Shown here piece by piece: positions 10,457-23,482 of a stretch of 64,000 nt of DNA (positions are counted from its first letter, which is position 1; each line of letters starts with the position of its first letter). Made by a program: the position numbers and the translations under genes. Source of the DNA: Gibbula magus. Its lineage: Eukaryota; Mollusca; Gastropoda; Trochida; Trochidae. Under the pieces are notes generated by a model. That model was given only the letters and a program-made list of their open reading frames with translations. It made no database searches and was not told where the DNA came from. Where the stretch lies: NCBI GenBank assembly GCA_936450465.1, contig OW388294.1:62001-126000 (forward strand), given 5' to 3'.

Positions 10457-11921
10457 GGAGACCATCAAAAGTTGTCTAGGCCAAAGTGACTTTTGGCCCA
10501 AAATTGGGCCTACAGGAATGACTATAACAGCATGGTTGCCGATAAGACGGTCACCGATTCCAAAAGTGAATGCGTCTATGCGACCGACAGCATGAGACCT
10601 TCCATAGGAGCCTATCAAAAGTTGTCTAGGCCAAAGTCACCTTTTGGCCCATTTTTGGGCATGAGTTTACCGGCATGGTTGCCGATAAGACGGTCACCGA
10701 TTCCAAAAGTGAATGCGTCTATGCGACCGGCAGCATGTGAGCTTCCATAGGAGACCATCAAAAGTTGTCTAGGCCAAAGTGACTTTTGGCCCAAAATTGG
10801 GCCTACAGGAATGACTATAACGGCATGGTTGCCGATAAGATGGTCACCGATTCCAAAAGTGAATGCGTCTATGCGACCGACAGCATGATACCTTCCATAG
10901 GAGCCTATCAAAAGTTGTCTAGGCCAAAGTCACCTTTTGGCCCATTTTTGGGCATGAGTTTACCGGCATGGTTGACGATAAGACGGTCACCGATTCCAAA
11001 AGTGAATGCGTCTATGCGACCGGCAGCATGTGAGCTTCCATAGGAGACCATCAAAAGTTGTCTAGGCCAAAGTGACTTTTGGCCCAAAATTGGGCCTACA
11101 GGAATGACTATAACGGCATGGTTGCCGATAAGACGGTCACCGATTCCAAAAGTGAATGCGTCTATGCGACCGACAGCATGAGACCTTCCATAGGAGCCTA
11201 TCAAAAGTTGTCTAGGCCAAAGTCACCTTTTGGCCGATTTTTGGGCATGAGTTTACCGGCATGGTTGCCGATAAGACGGTCACCGATTCCAAAAGTGAAT
11301 GCGTCTATGCGACCGGCAGCATGTGAGCTTCCATAGGAGACCATCAAAAGTTGTCTAGGCCAAAGTGACTTTTGGCCCAAAATTGGGCCTACAGGAATGA
11401 CTATAACGGCATGGTTGCCGATAAGACGGTCACCGATTCCAAAAGTGAATGCGTCTATGCGACCGACAGCATGATACCTTCCATAGGAGCCTATCAAAAG
11501 TTGTCTAGGCCAAAGTCACCTTTTGACCCATTTTTGGGCATGAGTTTACCGGCATGGTTGCCGATAAGACGGTCACCGATTCCAAAAGTGAATGCGTCTA
11601 TGCGACCGGCAGCATGTGAGCTTCCATAGGAGACCATCAAAAGTTGTCTAGGCCAAAGTGACTTTTGGCCCAAAATTGGGCCTACAGGAATGACTATAAC
11701 GGCATGGTTGCCGATAAGACGGTCACCGATTCCAAAAGTGAATGCGTCTATGCGACCGACAGCATGAGACCTTCCATAGGAGCCTATCAAAAGTTGTCTA
11801 GGCCAAAGTCACCTTTTGGCCCATTTTTGGTCATGAGTTTACCGGCATGGTTGCCGATAAGACGGTCACCGATTCCAAAAGTGAATGCGTCTATGCGACC
11901 GGCAGCATGTGAGCTTCCATA
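10457..11921. repeat. Block duplicated at +2,051 bp, copy 2
   Basis: Second copy of 8406-9870 with aacagc at 10529 and the same downstream marker order. Lacks the private changes of copy 1. Confidence 0.85.
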
Positions 11922-12214
11922 GGAGACCATCAAAAGTTGTCTAGGCCAAAGTGACTTTTGGCCCAAAATTGGGCCTACAGGAATGACTATAACGGCATGG
12001 TTGCCAATAAGACGGTCACCGATTCCAAAAGTGAATGCGTCTATGCGACCGACAGCATGAGACCTTCCATAGGAGCCTATCAAAAGTTGTCTAGGCCAAA
12101 GTCACCTTTTGGCCCATTTTTGGGCATGAGTTTACCGGCATGGTTGCCGATAAGACGGTCACCGATTCCAAAAGTGAATGCGTCTATGCGACCGGCAGCA
12201 TGTGAGCTTCCATA

Positions 12215-14122
12215 GGAGACCATCAAAAGTTGTCTAGGCCAAAGTGACTTTTGGCCCAAAATTGGGCCTACAGGAATGACTATAACGGCATGGTTGCCGA
12301 TAAGACGGTCACCGATTCCAAAAGTGAATGCGTCTATGCGACTGACAGCATGAGACCTTCCATAGGAGCCTATCAAAAGTTGTCTAGGCCAAAGTCACCT
12401 TTTGGCCCATTTTTGGGCATGAGTTTACCGGCATGGTTGCCGATAAGACGGTCACCGATTCCAAAAGTGAATGCGTCTATGCGACCGGCAGCATGTGAGC
12501 TTCCATAGGAGACCATCAAAAGTTGTCTAGGCCAAAGTGACTTTTGGCCCAAAATTGGGCCTACAGGAATGACTATAACGGCATGGTTGCCGATAAGACG
12601 GTCACCGATTCCAAAAGTGAATGCGTCTATGCGACCGACAGCATGAGACCTTCCATAGGAGCCTATCAAAAGTTGTCTAGGCCAAAGTCACCTTTTGGCC
12701 CATTTTTGGGCATGAGTTTACCGGCATGGTTGCCGATAAGACGGTCACCGATTCCAAAAGTGAATGCGTCTATGCGACCGGCAGCATGTGAGCTTCCATA
12801 GGAGACCATCAAAAGTTGTCTAGGCCAAAGTGACTTTTGGCCCAAAATTGGGCCTACAGGAATGACTATAACGGCATGGTTGCCGATAAGACGGTCACCG
12901 ATTCCAAAAGTGAATGCGTCTATGCGACCGACAGCATGAGACCTTCCATAGGAGCCTATCAAAAGTTGTCTAGGCCAAAGTCACCTTTTGGCCCATTTTT
13001 GGGCATGAGTTTACCGGCATGGTTGCCGATAAGACGGTCACCGATTCCAAAAGTGAATGCGTCTATGCGACCGGCAGCATGTGAGCTTCCATAGGAGACC
13101 ATCAAAAGTTGTCTAGGCCAAAGTGACTTTTGGCCCAAAATTGGGCCTACAGGAATGACTATAACGGCATGGTTGCCGATAAGACGGTCACCGATTCCAA
13201 AAGTGAATGCGTCTATGCGACCGACAGCATGAGACCTTCCATAGGAGCCTATCAAAAGTTGTCTAGGCCAAAGTCACCTTTTGGCCCATTTTTGGGCATG
13301 AGTTTACCGGCATGGTTGCCGATAAGACGGTCACCGATTCCAAAAGTGAATGCGTCTATGCGACCGGCAGCATGTGAGCTTCCATAGGAGACCATCAAAA
13401 GTTGTCTAGGCCAAAGTGACTTTTGGCCCAAAATTGGGCCTACAGGAATGACTATAACAGCATGGTTGCCGATAAGACGGTCACCGATTCCAAAAGTGAA
13501 TGCGTCTATGCGACCGACAGCATGAGACCTTCCATAGGAGCCTATCAAAAGTTGTCTAGGCCAAAGTCACCTTTTGGCCCATTTTTGGGCATGAGTTTAC
13601 CGGCATGGTTGCCGATAAGACGGTCACCGATTCCAAAAGTGAATGCGTCTATGCGACCGGCAGCATGTGAGCTTCCATAGGAGACCATCAAAAGTTGTCT
13701 AGGCCAAAGTGACTTTTGGCCCAAAATTGGGCCTACAGGAATGACTATAACGGCATGGTTGCCGATAAGATGGTCACCGATTCCAAAAGTGAATGCGTCT
13801 ATGCGACCGACAGCATGATACCTTCCATAGGAGCCTATCAAAAGTTGTCTAGGCCAAAGTCACCTTTTGGCCCATTTTTGGGCATGAGTTTACCGGCATG
13901 GTTGACGATAAGACGGTCACCGATTCCAAAAGTGAATGCGTCTATGCGACCGGCAGCATGTGAGCTTCCATAGGAGACCATCAAAAGTTGTCTAGGCCAA
14001 AGTGACTTTTGGCCCAAAATTGGGCCTACAGGAATGACTATAACGGCATGGTTGCCGATAAGACGGTCACCGATTCAAAAAGTGAATGCGTCTATGCGAC
14101 CGACAGCATGAGACCTTCCATA
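12215..14122. repeat. Block duplicated at +3,952 bp, copy 1
   Basis: Contains gactgac (12342), a run of consensus dimers, aacagc (13459), agatgg, ggttgacg and gattcaaaaag (14077). All recur 3,952 bp downstream. Copy 1 has gatacc in the 13680 unit, copy 2 does not. Confidence 0.8.
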
Positions 14123-14415
14123 GGAGCCTATCAAAAGTTGTCTAGGCCAAAGTCACCTTTTGGCCCATTTTTGGGCATGAGTTTACCGGCATGGTTGCCG
14201 ATAAGACGGTCACCGATTCCAAAAGTGAATGCGTCTATGCGACAGGCAGCATGTGAGCTTCCATAGGAGACCATCAAAAGTTGTCTAGGCCAAAGTGACT
14301 TTTGGCCCAAAATTGGGCCTACAGGAATGACTATAACGGCATGGTTGCCGATAAGACGGTCACCGATTCCAAAAGTGAATGCGTCTATGCGACCGACAGC
14401 ATGAGACCTTCCATA

Positions 14416-14701
14416 GGAGCCTATCAAAAGTTGTCTAGGCGAAAGTCACCTTTTGGCCCATTTTTGGGCATGAGTTTACCGGCATGGTAGCCGATAAGAC
14501 GGTCACCGATTCCAAAAGTGAATGCGTCTATGCGACCGACAGCATGAGACCTTCCATAGGAGCCTATCAAAAGTTGTCTAGGCCAAAGTCACCTTTTGGC
14601 CCATTTTTGGGCATGAGTTTACCGGCATGGTTGCCGATAAGACGGTCACCGATTCCAAAAGTGAATGCGTCTATGCGACCGGCAGCATGTGAGCTTCCAT
14701 A
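14416..14701. repeat. A-A doublet: A-body/B-tail unit then A
   Basis: Unit 14416-14558 has the A middle but the B tail acagcatgagacc and is followed by a second A (14559-14701) instead of a B. It also carries two linked private alleles, ggcgaaag and ggtagcc, found again at 18218 and 18947. The A-body/B-tail form is the reciprocal of the B-body/A-tail units elsewhere. Confidence 0.9.
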
Positions 14702-16166
14702 GGAGACCATCAAAAGTTGTCTAGGCCAAAGTGACTTTTGGCCCAAAATTGGGCCTACAGGAATGACTATAACGGCATGGTTGCCGATAAGACGGTCACC
14801 GATTCCAAAAGTGAATGCGTCTATGCGACCGACAGCATGATACCTTCCATAGGAGCCTATCAAAAGTTGTCTAGGCCAAAGTCACCTTTTGACCCATTTT
14901 TGGGCATGAGTTTACCGGCATGGTTGCCGATAAGACGGTCACCGATTCCAAAAGTGAATGCGTCTATGCGACCGGCAGCATGTGAGCTTCCATAGGAGAC
15001 CATCAAAAGTTGTCTAGGCCAAAGTGACTTTTGGCCCAAAATTGGGCCTACAGGAATGACTATAACGGCATGGTTGCCGATAAGACGGTCACCGATTCCA
15101 AAAGTGAATGCGTCTATGCGACCGACAGCATGAGACCTTCCATAGGAGCCTATCAATAGTTGTCTAGGCCAAAGTCACCTTTTGGCCCATTTTTGGGCAT
15201 GAGTTTACCGGCATGGTTGCCGATAAGACGGTCACCGATTCCAAAAGTGAATGCGTCTATGCGACCGGCAGCATGTGAGCTTCCATAGGAGACCATCAAA
15301 AGTTGTCTAGGCCAAAGTGACTTTTGGCCCAAAATTGGGCCTACAGGAATGACTATAACGGCATGGTTGCCGATAAGACGGTCACCGATTCCAAAAGTGA
15401 ATGCGTCTATGCGACCGACAGCATGAGACCTTCCATAGGAGCCTATCAAAAGTTGTCTAGGCCAAAGTCACCTTTTGGCACATTTTTGGGCATGAGTTTA
15501 CCGGCATGGCTGCCGATAAGACGGTCATCGATTCCAAAAGTGAATGCGTCTATGCGACCGGCAGCATGTGAGCTTCCATAGGAGACCATCAAAAGTTGTC
15601 TAGGCCAAAGTGACTTTTGGCCCAAAATTGGGCCTACAGGAATGACTATAACGGCATGGTTGCCGATAAGACGGTCACCGATTCCAAAAGTGAATGCGTC
15701 TATGCGACCGACAGCATGAGACCTTCCATAGGAGCCTATCAAAAGTTGTCTAGGCCAAAGTCACCTTTTGGCCCATTTTTGGTAATGAGTTTACCGGCAT
15801 GGTTGCCGATAAGACGGTCACCGATTCCAAAAGTGAATGCGTCTATGCGACCGGCAGCATGTGAGCTTCCATAGGAGACCATCAAAAGTTGTCTAGGCCA
15901 AAGTGACTTTTGGCCCAAAATTGGGCCTACAGGAATGACTATAACGGCATGGTTGCCGATAAGACGGTCACCGATTCCAAAAGTGAATGCGTCTATGCGA
16001 CCGACAGCATGAGACCTTCCATAGGAGCCTATCAAAAGTTGTCTAGGCCAAAGTCACCTTTTGGCCCATTTTTGGGCATGAGTTTACCGGCATGGTTGCC
16101 GATAAGACGGTCACCGATTCCAAAAGTGAATGCGTCTATGCGACCGGCAGCATGTGAGCTTCCATA
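14702..16166. repeat. Marker block shared with 4304-5768
   Basis: Repeats the marker series of 4304-5768 (14892, 15157, 15480, 15783). Private changes such as c at 15510 (ggctgcc) and ggtaat near 15783 show divergence after duplication. Confidence 0.8.
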
Positions 16167-18074
16167 GGAGACCATCAAAAGTTGTCTAGGCCAAAGTGAC
16201 TTTTGGCCCAAAATTGGGCCTACAGGAATGACTATAACGGCATGGTTGCCGATAAGACGGTCACCGATTCCAAAAGTGAATGCGTCTATGCGACTGACAG
16301 CATGAGACCTTCCATAGGAGCCTATCAAAAGTTGTCTAGGCCAAAGTCACCTTTTGGCCCATTTTTGGGCATGAGTTTACCGGCATGGTTGCCGATAAGA
16401 CGGTCACCGATTCCAAAAGTGAATGCGTCTATGCGACCGGCAGCATGTGAGCTTCCATAGGAGACCATCAAAAGTTGTCTAGGCCAAAGTGACTTTTGGC
16501 CCAAAATTGGGCCTACAGGAATGACTATAACGGCATGGTTGCCGATAAGACGGTCACCGATTCCAAAAGTGAATGCGTCTATGCGACCGACAGCATGAGA
16601 CCTTCCATAGGAGCCTATCAAAAGTTGTCTAGGCCAAAGTCACCTTTTGGCCCATTTTTGGGCATGAGTTTACCGGCATGGTTGCCGATAAGACGGTCAC
16701 CGATTCCAAAAGTGAATGCGTCTATGCGACCGGCAGCATGTGAGCTTCCATAGGAGACCATCAAAAGTTGTCTAGGCCAAAGTGACTTTTGGCCCAAAAT
16801 TGGGCCTACAGGAATGACTATAACGGCATGGTTGCCGATAAGACGGTCACCGATTCCAAAAGTGAATGCGTCTATGCGACCGACAGCATGAGACCTTCCA
16901 TAGGAGCCTATCAAAAGTTGTCTAGGCCAAAGTCACCTTTTGGCCCATTTTTGGGCATGAGTTTACCGGCATGGTTGCCGATAAGACGGTCACCGATTCC
17001 AAAAGTGAATGCGTCTATGCGACCGGCAGCATGTGAGCTTCCATAGGAGACCATCAAAAGTTGTCTAGGCCAAAGTGACTTTTGGCCCAAAATTGGGCCT
17101 ACAGGAATGACTATAACGGCATGGTTGCCGATAAGACGGTCACCGATTCCAAAAGTGAATGCGTCTATGCGACCGACAGCATGAGACCTTCCATAGGAGC
17201 CTATCAAAAGTTGTCTAGGCCAAAGTCACCTTTTGGCCCATTTTTGGGCATGAGTTTACCGGCATGGTTGCCGATAAGACGGTCACCGATTCCAAAAGTG
17301 AATGCGTCTATGCGACCGGCAGCATGTGAGCTTCCATAGGAGACCATCAAAAGTTGTCTAGGCCAAAGTGACTTTTGGCCCAAAATTGGGCCTACAGGAA
17401 TGACTATAACAGCATGGTTGCCGATAAGACGGTCACCGATTCCAAAAGTGAATGCGTCTATGCGACCGACAGCATGAGACCTTCCATAGGAGCCTATCAA
17501 AAGTTGTCTAGGCCAAAGTCACCTTTTGGCCCATTTTTGGGCATGAGTTTACCGGCATGGTTGCCGATAAGACGGTCACCGATTCCAAAAGTGAATGCGT
17601 CTATGCGACCGGCAGCATGTGAGCTTCCATAGGAGACCATCAAAAGTTGTCTAGGCCAAAGTGACTTTTGGCCCAAAATTGGGCCTACAGGAATGACTAT
17701 AACGGCATGGTTGCCGATAAGATGGTCACCGATTCCAAAAGTGAATGCGTCTATGCGACCGACAGCATGAGACCTTCCATAGGAGCCTATCAAAAGTTGT
17801 CTAGGCCAAAGTCACCTTTTGGCCCATTTTTGGGCATGAGTTTACCGGCATGGTTGACGATAAGACGGTCACCGATTCCAAAAGTGAATGCGTCTATGCG
17901 ACCGGCAGCATGTGAGCTTCCATAGGAGACCATCAAAAGTTGTCTAGGCCAAAGTGACTTTTGGCCCAAAATTGGGCCTACAGGAATGACTATAACGGCA
18001 TGGTTGCCGATAAGACGGTCACCGATTCAAAAAGTGAATGCGTCTATGCGACCGACAGCATGAGACCTTCCATA
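16167..18074. repeat. Block duplicated at +3,952 bp, copy 2
   Basis: Second copy of 12215-14122 (gactgac at 16294, aacagc at 17411, gattcaaaaag at 18029). It runs into the A-A-A cluster at 18075. Confidence 0.8.
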
Positions 18075-18503
18075 GGAGCCTATCAAAAGTTGTCTAGGCC
18101 AAAGTCACCTTTTGGCCCATTTTTGGGCATGAGTTTACCGGCATGGTTGCCGATAAGACGGTCACCGATTCCAAAAGTGAATGCGTCTATGCGACCGACA
18201 GCATGAGACCTTCCATAGGAGCCTATCAAAAGTTGTCTAGGCGAAAGTCACCTTTTGGCCCATTTTTGGGCATGAGTTTACCGGCATGGTAGCCGATAAG
18301 ACGGTCACCGATTCCAAAAGTGAATGCGTCTATGCGACCGACAGCATGAGACCTTCCATAGGAGCCTATCAAAAGTTGTTTAGGCCAAAGTCACCTTTTG
18401 GCCCATTTTTGGGCATGAGTTTACCGGCATGGTTGCCGATAAGACGGTCACCGATTCCAAAAGTGAATGCGTCTATGCGACCGGCAGCATGTGAGCTTCC
18501 ATA
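18075..18503. repeat. A-A-A triplet with two A-body/B-tail units
   Basis: Units 18075-18217 and 18218-18360 have A middles with B tails; 18361-18503 is an A with an A tail and gttgttt at 18380. The second unit carries the ggcgaaag plus ggtagcc haplotype also seen at 14416. This is the only place in the window with three A-length units in a row. Confidence 0.9.
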
Positions 18504-18653
18504 GGAGACCATCAAAAGTTGTCTAGGCCAAAGTGACTTTTGGCCCAAAATTGGGCCTACAGGAATGACTATAACGGCATGGTTGCCGATAAGACGGTCA
18601 CCGATTCCAAAAGTGAATGCGTCTATGCGACCGAGAGCATTAGACCTTCCATA
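18504..18653. repeat. B unit with clustered substitutions at its end
   Basis: Substitutions at 18635 (c to g) and 18641 (g to t) in the tail, followed by 18655 and 18657 (g to a) at the start of the next A. Four changes in 23 bp stand out in an array where most units have none there. Confidence 0.8.
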
Positions 18654-18946
18654 GAAACCTATCAAAAGTTGTCTAGGCCAAAGTCACCTTTTGGCCCATT
18701 TTTGGGCATGAGTTTACCGGCATGGTTGCCGATAAGACGGTCACCGATTCCAAAAGTGAATGCGTCTATGCGACAGGCAGCATGTGAGCTTCCATAGGAG
18801 ACCATCAAAAGTTGTCTAGGCCAAAGTGACTTTTGGCCCAAAATTGGGCCTACAGGAATGACTATAACGGCATGGTTGCCGATAAGACGGTCACCGATTC
18901 CAAAAGTGAATGCGTCTATGCGACCGACAGCATGAGACCTTCCATA

Positions 18947-19089
18947 GGAGCCTATCAAAAGTTGTCTAGGCGAAAGTCACCTTTTGGCCCATTTTTGGGC
19001 ATGAGTTTACCGGCATGGTAGCCGATAAGACGGTCACCGATTCCAAAAGTGAATGCGTCTATGCGACCGGCAGCATGTGAGCTTCCATA
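18947..19089. repeat. A unit with ggcgaaag/ggtagcc haplotype and normal A tail
   Basis: Same two linked alleles as 14416 and 18218, but here the unit ends with an A tail and is followed by a normal B. The haplotype therefore exists with both tail types. Confidence 0.85.
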
Positions 19090-19968
19090 GGAGACCATCA
19101 AAAGTTGTCTAGGCCAAAGTGACTTTTGGCCCAAAATTGGGCCTACAGGAATGACTATAACGGCATGGTTGCCGATAAGACGGTCACCGATTCCAAAAGT
19201 GAATGCGTCTATGCGACCGACAGCATGAGACCTTCCATAGGAGCCTATCAAAAGTTGTCTAGGCCAAAGTCACCTTTTGGCCCATTTTTGGGCATGAGTT
19301 TACCGGCATGGTTGCCGATAAGACGGTCACCGATTCCAAAAGTGAATGCGTCTATGCGACCGGCAGCATGTGAGCTTCCATAGGAGACCATCAAAAGTTG
19401 TCTAGGCCAAAGTGACTTTTGGCCCAAAATTGGGCCTACAGGAATGACTATAACGGCATGGTTGCCGATAAGACGGTCACCGATTCCAAAAGCGAATGCG
19501 TCTATGCGACCGACAGCATGAGACCTTCCATAGGAGCCTATCAAAAGTTGTCTAGGCCAAAGTCACCTTTTGGCCCATTTTTGGGCATGAGTTTACCGGC
19601 ATGGTTGCCGATAAGACGGTCACCGATTCCAAAAGTGAATGCGTCTATGCGACCGGCAGCATGTGAGCTTCCATAGGAGACCATCAAAAGTTGTCTAGGC
19701 CAAAGTGACTTTTGGCCCAAAATTGGGCCTACAGAAATGACTATAACGGCATGGTTGCCGATAAGACGGTCACCGATTCCAAAAGTGAATGCGTCTATGC
19801 GACCGACAGCATGAGACCTTCCATAGGAGCCTATCAAAAGTTGTCTAGGCCAAAGTCACCTTTTGGCCCATTTTTGGGCATGAGTTTACCGGCATGGTTG
19901 CCGATAAGACGGTCACCGATTCCAAAAGTGAATGCGTCTATGCGACCGGCAGCATGTGAGCTTCCATA

Positions 19969-21432
19969 GGAGACCATCAAAAGTTGTCTAGGCCAAAGTG
20001 ACTTTTGGCCCAAAATTGGGCCTACAGGAATGACTATAACGGCATGGTTGCCGATAAGACGGTCAACGATTCCAAAAGTGAATGCGTCTATGCGACCGAC
20101 AGCATGAGACCTTCCATAGGAGCCTATCAAAAGTTGTCTAGGCCAAAGTCACCTTTTGGCCCATTTTTGGGCATGAGTTTACCGGCATGGTTGCCTATAA
20201 GACGGTCACCGATTCCAAAAGTGAATGCGTCTATGCGACCGGCAGCATGTGAGCTTCCATAGGAGACCATCAAAAGTTGTCTAGGCCAAAGTGACTTTTG
20301 GCCCAAAATTGGGCCTACAGGAATGACTATAACGGCATGGTTGCCGATAAGACGGTCACCGATTCCAAAAGTGAATGCGTCTATGCGACCGACAGCATGA
20401 AACCTTCCATAGGAGCCTATCAAAAGTTGTCTAGGCCAAAGTCACCTTTTGGCCCATTTTTGGGCATGAGTTTACCGGCATGGTTGCCGATAAGACGGTC
20501 ACCGATTCCAAAAGTGAATGCGTCTATGCGACCGGCAGCATGTGAGCTTCCATAGGAGACCATCAAAAGTTGTCTAGGCCAAAGTGACTTTTGGCCCAAA
20601 ATTGGGCCTACAGGAATGACTATAACGGCATGGTTGCCGATAAGAAGTCACCGATTCCAAAAGTGAATGCGTCTATGCGACCGACAGCATGAGACCTTCC
20701 ATAGGAGCCTATCAAAAGTTGTCTAGGCCAAAGTCACCTTTTGGCCCATTTTTGGGCATGAGTTTACCGGCATGGTTGCCGATAAGACGGTCACCGATTC
20801 CAAAAGTGAATGCGTCTATGCGACCGGCAGCATGTGAGCTTCCATAGGAGACCATCAAAAGTTGTCTAGGCCAAAGTGACTTTTGGCCCAAAATTGGGCC
20901 TACAGGAATGACTATAACGGCATGGTTGCCGATAAGTCGGTCACCGATTCCAAAAGTGAATGCGTCTATGCGACCGACAGCATGAGACCTTCCATAGGAG
21001 CCTATCAAAAGTTGTCTAGGCCAAAGTCACCTTTTGGCACATTTTTGGGCATGAGTTTACCGGCATGGTTGCCGATAAGACGGTCATCGATTCCAAAAGT
21101 GAATGCGTCTATGCGACCGGCAGCATGTGAGCTTCCATAGGAGACCATCAAAAGTTGTCTAGGCCAAAGTGACTTTTGGCCCAAAATTGGGCCTACAGGA
21201 ATGACTATAACGGCATGGTTGCCGATAAGACGGTCACCGATTCCAAAAGTGAATGCGTCTATGCGACCGACAGCATGAGACCTTCCATAGGAGCCTATCA
21301 AAAGTTGTCTAGGCCAAAGTCACCTTTTGGCCCATTTTTGGTCATGAGTTTACCGGCATGGTTGCCGATAAGACGGTCACCGATTCCAAAAGTGAATGCG
21401 TCTATGCGACCGGCAGCATGTGAGCTTCCATA
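19969..21432. repeat. Marker block shared with 194-1657
   Basis: Recurrence of the 194-1657 series with ggtcaacg at 20066, gaaacc at 20401, the 1 bp deletion near 20646, cacatt at 21039 and ggtcat at 21342. Private changes include ttgcctataag near 20196 and aagtcgg near 20937. Confidence 0.85.
20555..20703. repeat. B unit with 1 bp deletion (149 bp)
   Basis: Same gataagaagtc allele as the unit at 780, within the recurrent marker block. Confidence 0.9.
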
Positions 21433-23190
21433 GGAGACCATCAAAAGTTGTCTAGGCCAAAGTGACTTTTGGCCCAAAATTGGGCCTACAGGAATGACTA
21501 TAACGGCATGGTTGCCGATAAGACGGTCACCGATTCCAAAAATGAATGCGTCTATGCGACCGACAGCATGAGACCTTCCATAGGAGCCTATCAAAAGTTG
21601 TCTAGGCCAAAGTCACCTTTTGGCCCATTTTTGGGCATGAGTTTACCGGCATGGTTGCCGATAAGACGGTCACCGATTCCAAAAGTGAATGCGTCTATGC
21701 GACCGGCAGCATGTGAGCTTCCATAGGAGACCATCAAAAGTTGTCTAGGCCAAAGTGACTTTTGGCCCAAAATTGGGCCTACAGGAATGACTATAACGGC
21801 ATGGTTGCCGATAAGACGGTCACCGATTCCAAAAGTGAATGCGTCTATGCGACCGACAGCATGAGACCTTCCATAGGAGCCTATCAAAAGTTGTCTAGGC
21901 CAAAGTCACCTTTTGGCCCATTTTTGGGCATGAGTTTACCGGCATGGTTGCCGATAAGACGGTCACCGATTCCAAAAGTGAATGCGTCTATGCGACCGGC
22001 AGCATGTGAGCTTCCATAGGAGACCATCAAAAGTTGTCTAGGCCAAAGTGACTTTTGGCCCAAAATTGGGCCTACAGGAATGACTATAACGGCATGGTTG
22101 CCGATAAGACGGTCACCGATTCCAAAAGTGAATGCGTCTATGCGACCGACAGCATGAGACCTTCCATAGGAGCCTATCAAAAGTTGTCTAGGCCAAAGTC
22201 ACCTTTTGGCCCATTTTTGGTCATGAGTTTACCGGCATGGTTGCCGATAAGACGGTCACCGATTCCAAAAGTGAATGCGTCTATGCGACCGGCAGCATGT
22301 GAGCTTCCATAGGAGACCATCAAAAGTTGTCTAGGCCAAAGTGACTTTTGGCCCAAAATTGGGCCTACAGGAATGACTATAACGGCATGGTTGCCGATAA
22401 GACGGTCACCGATTCCAAAAGCGAATGCGTCTATGCGACCGACAGCATGAGACCTTCCATAGGAGCCTATCAAAAGTTGTCTAGGCCAAAGTCACCTTTT
22501 GGCCCATTTTTGGGCATGAGTTTACCGGCATGGTTGCCGATAAGACGGTCACTGATTCCAAAAGTGAATGCGTCTATGCGACCGGCAGCATGTGAGCTTC
22601 CATAGGAGACCATCAAAAGTTGTCTAGGCCAAAGTGACTTTTGGCCCAAAATTGGGCCTACAGGAATGACTATAACGGCATGGTTGCCGATAAGACGGTC
22701 ACCGATTCCAAAAGTGAATGCGTCTATGCGACCGACAGCATGAGACCTTCCATAGGAGCCTATCAAAAGTTGTCTAGGCCAAAGTCACCTTTTGGCCCAT
22801 TTTTGGGCATGAGTTTACCGGCATGGTTGCCGATAAGACGGTCACCGATTCCAAAAGTGAATGCGTCTATGCGACCGGCAGCATGTGAGCTTCCATAGGA
22901 GACCATCAAAAGTTGTCTAGGCCAAAGTGACTTTTGGCCCAAAATTGGGCCTACAGGAATGACTATAACGGCATGGTTGCCGATAAGACGGTCACCGATT
23001 CCAAAAGTGAATGCGTCTATGCGACCGACAGCATGAAACCTTCCATAGGAGCCTATCAAAAGTTGTCTAGGCCAAAGTCACCTTTTGGCCCATTTTTGGG
23101 CATGAGTTTACCGGCATGGTTGCCGATAAGACGGTCACCGATTCCAAAAGTGAATGCGTCTATGCGACCGGCAGCATGTGAGCTTCCATA

Positions 23191-23333
23191 GGAGACCATC
23201 AAAAGTTGTCTAGGCCAAAGTCACCTTTTGGCCCATTTTTGGGCATGAGTTTACCGGCATGGTTGCCGATAAGACGGTCACCGATTCCAAAAGTGAATGC
23301 GTCTATGCGACCGGCAGCATGTGAGCTTCCATA
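23191..23333. repeat. Extra A unit with B-type head
   Basis: Follows a normal A but starts ggagacc (B head), then has A middle and A tail, 143 bp. The switch lies in the 24 bp shared block. Confidence 0.9.
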
Positions 23334-23482
23334 GGAGACCATCAAAAGTTGTCTAGGCCAAAGTGACTTTTGGCCCCAAATTGGGCCTACAGGAATGACT
23401 ATAACGGCATGGTTGCTGATAAGAAGTCACCGATTCCAAAAGTGAATGCGTCTATGCGACCGACAGCATGAGACCTTCCATA
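23334..23482. repeat. B unit with 1 bp deletion and linked changes (149 bp)
   Basis: Carries the gataagaagtc deletion plus ggttgctgat and ggccccaaa. The two extra changes separate this sublineage (also at 26699) from the deletion units at 780 and 20555. Confidence 0.9.
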
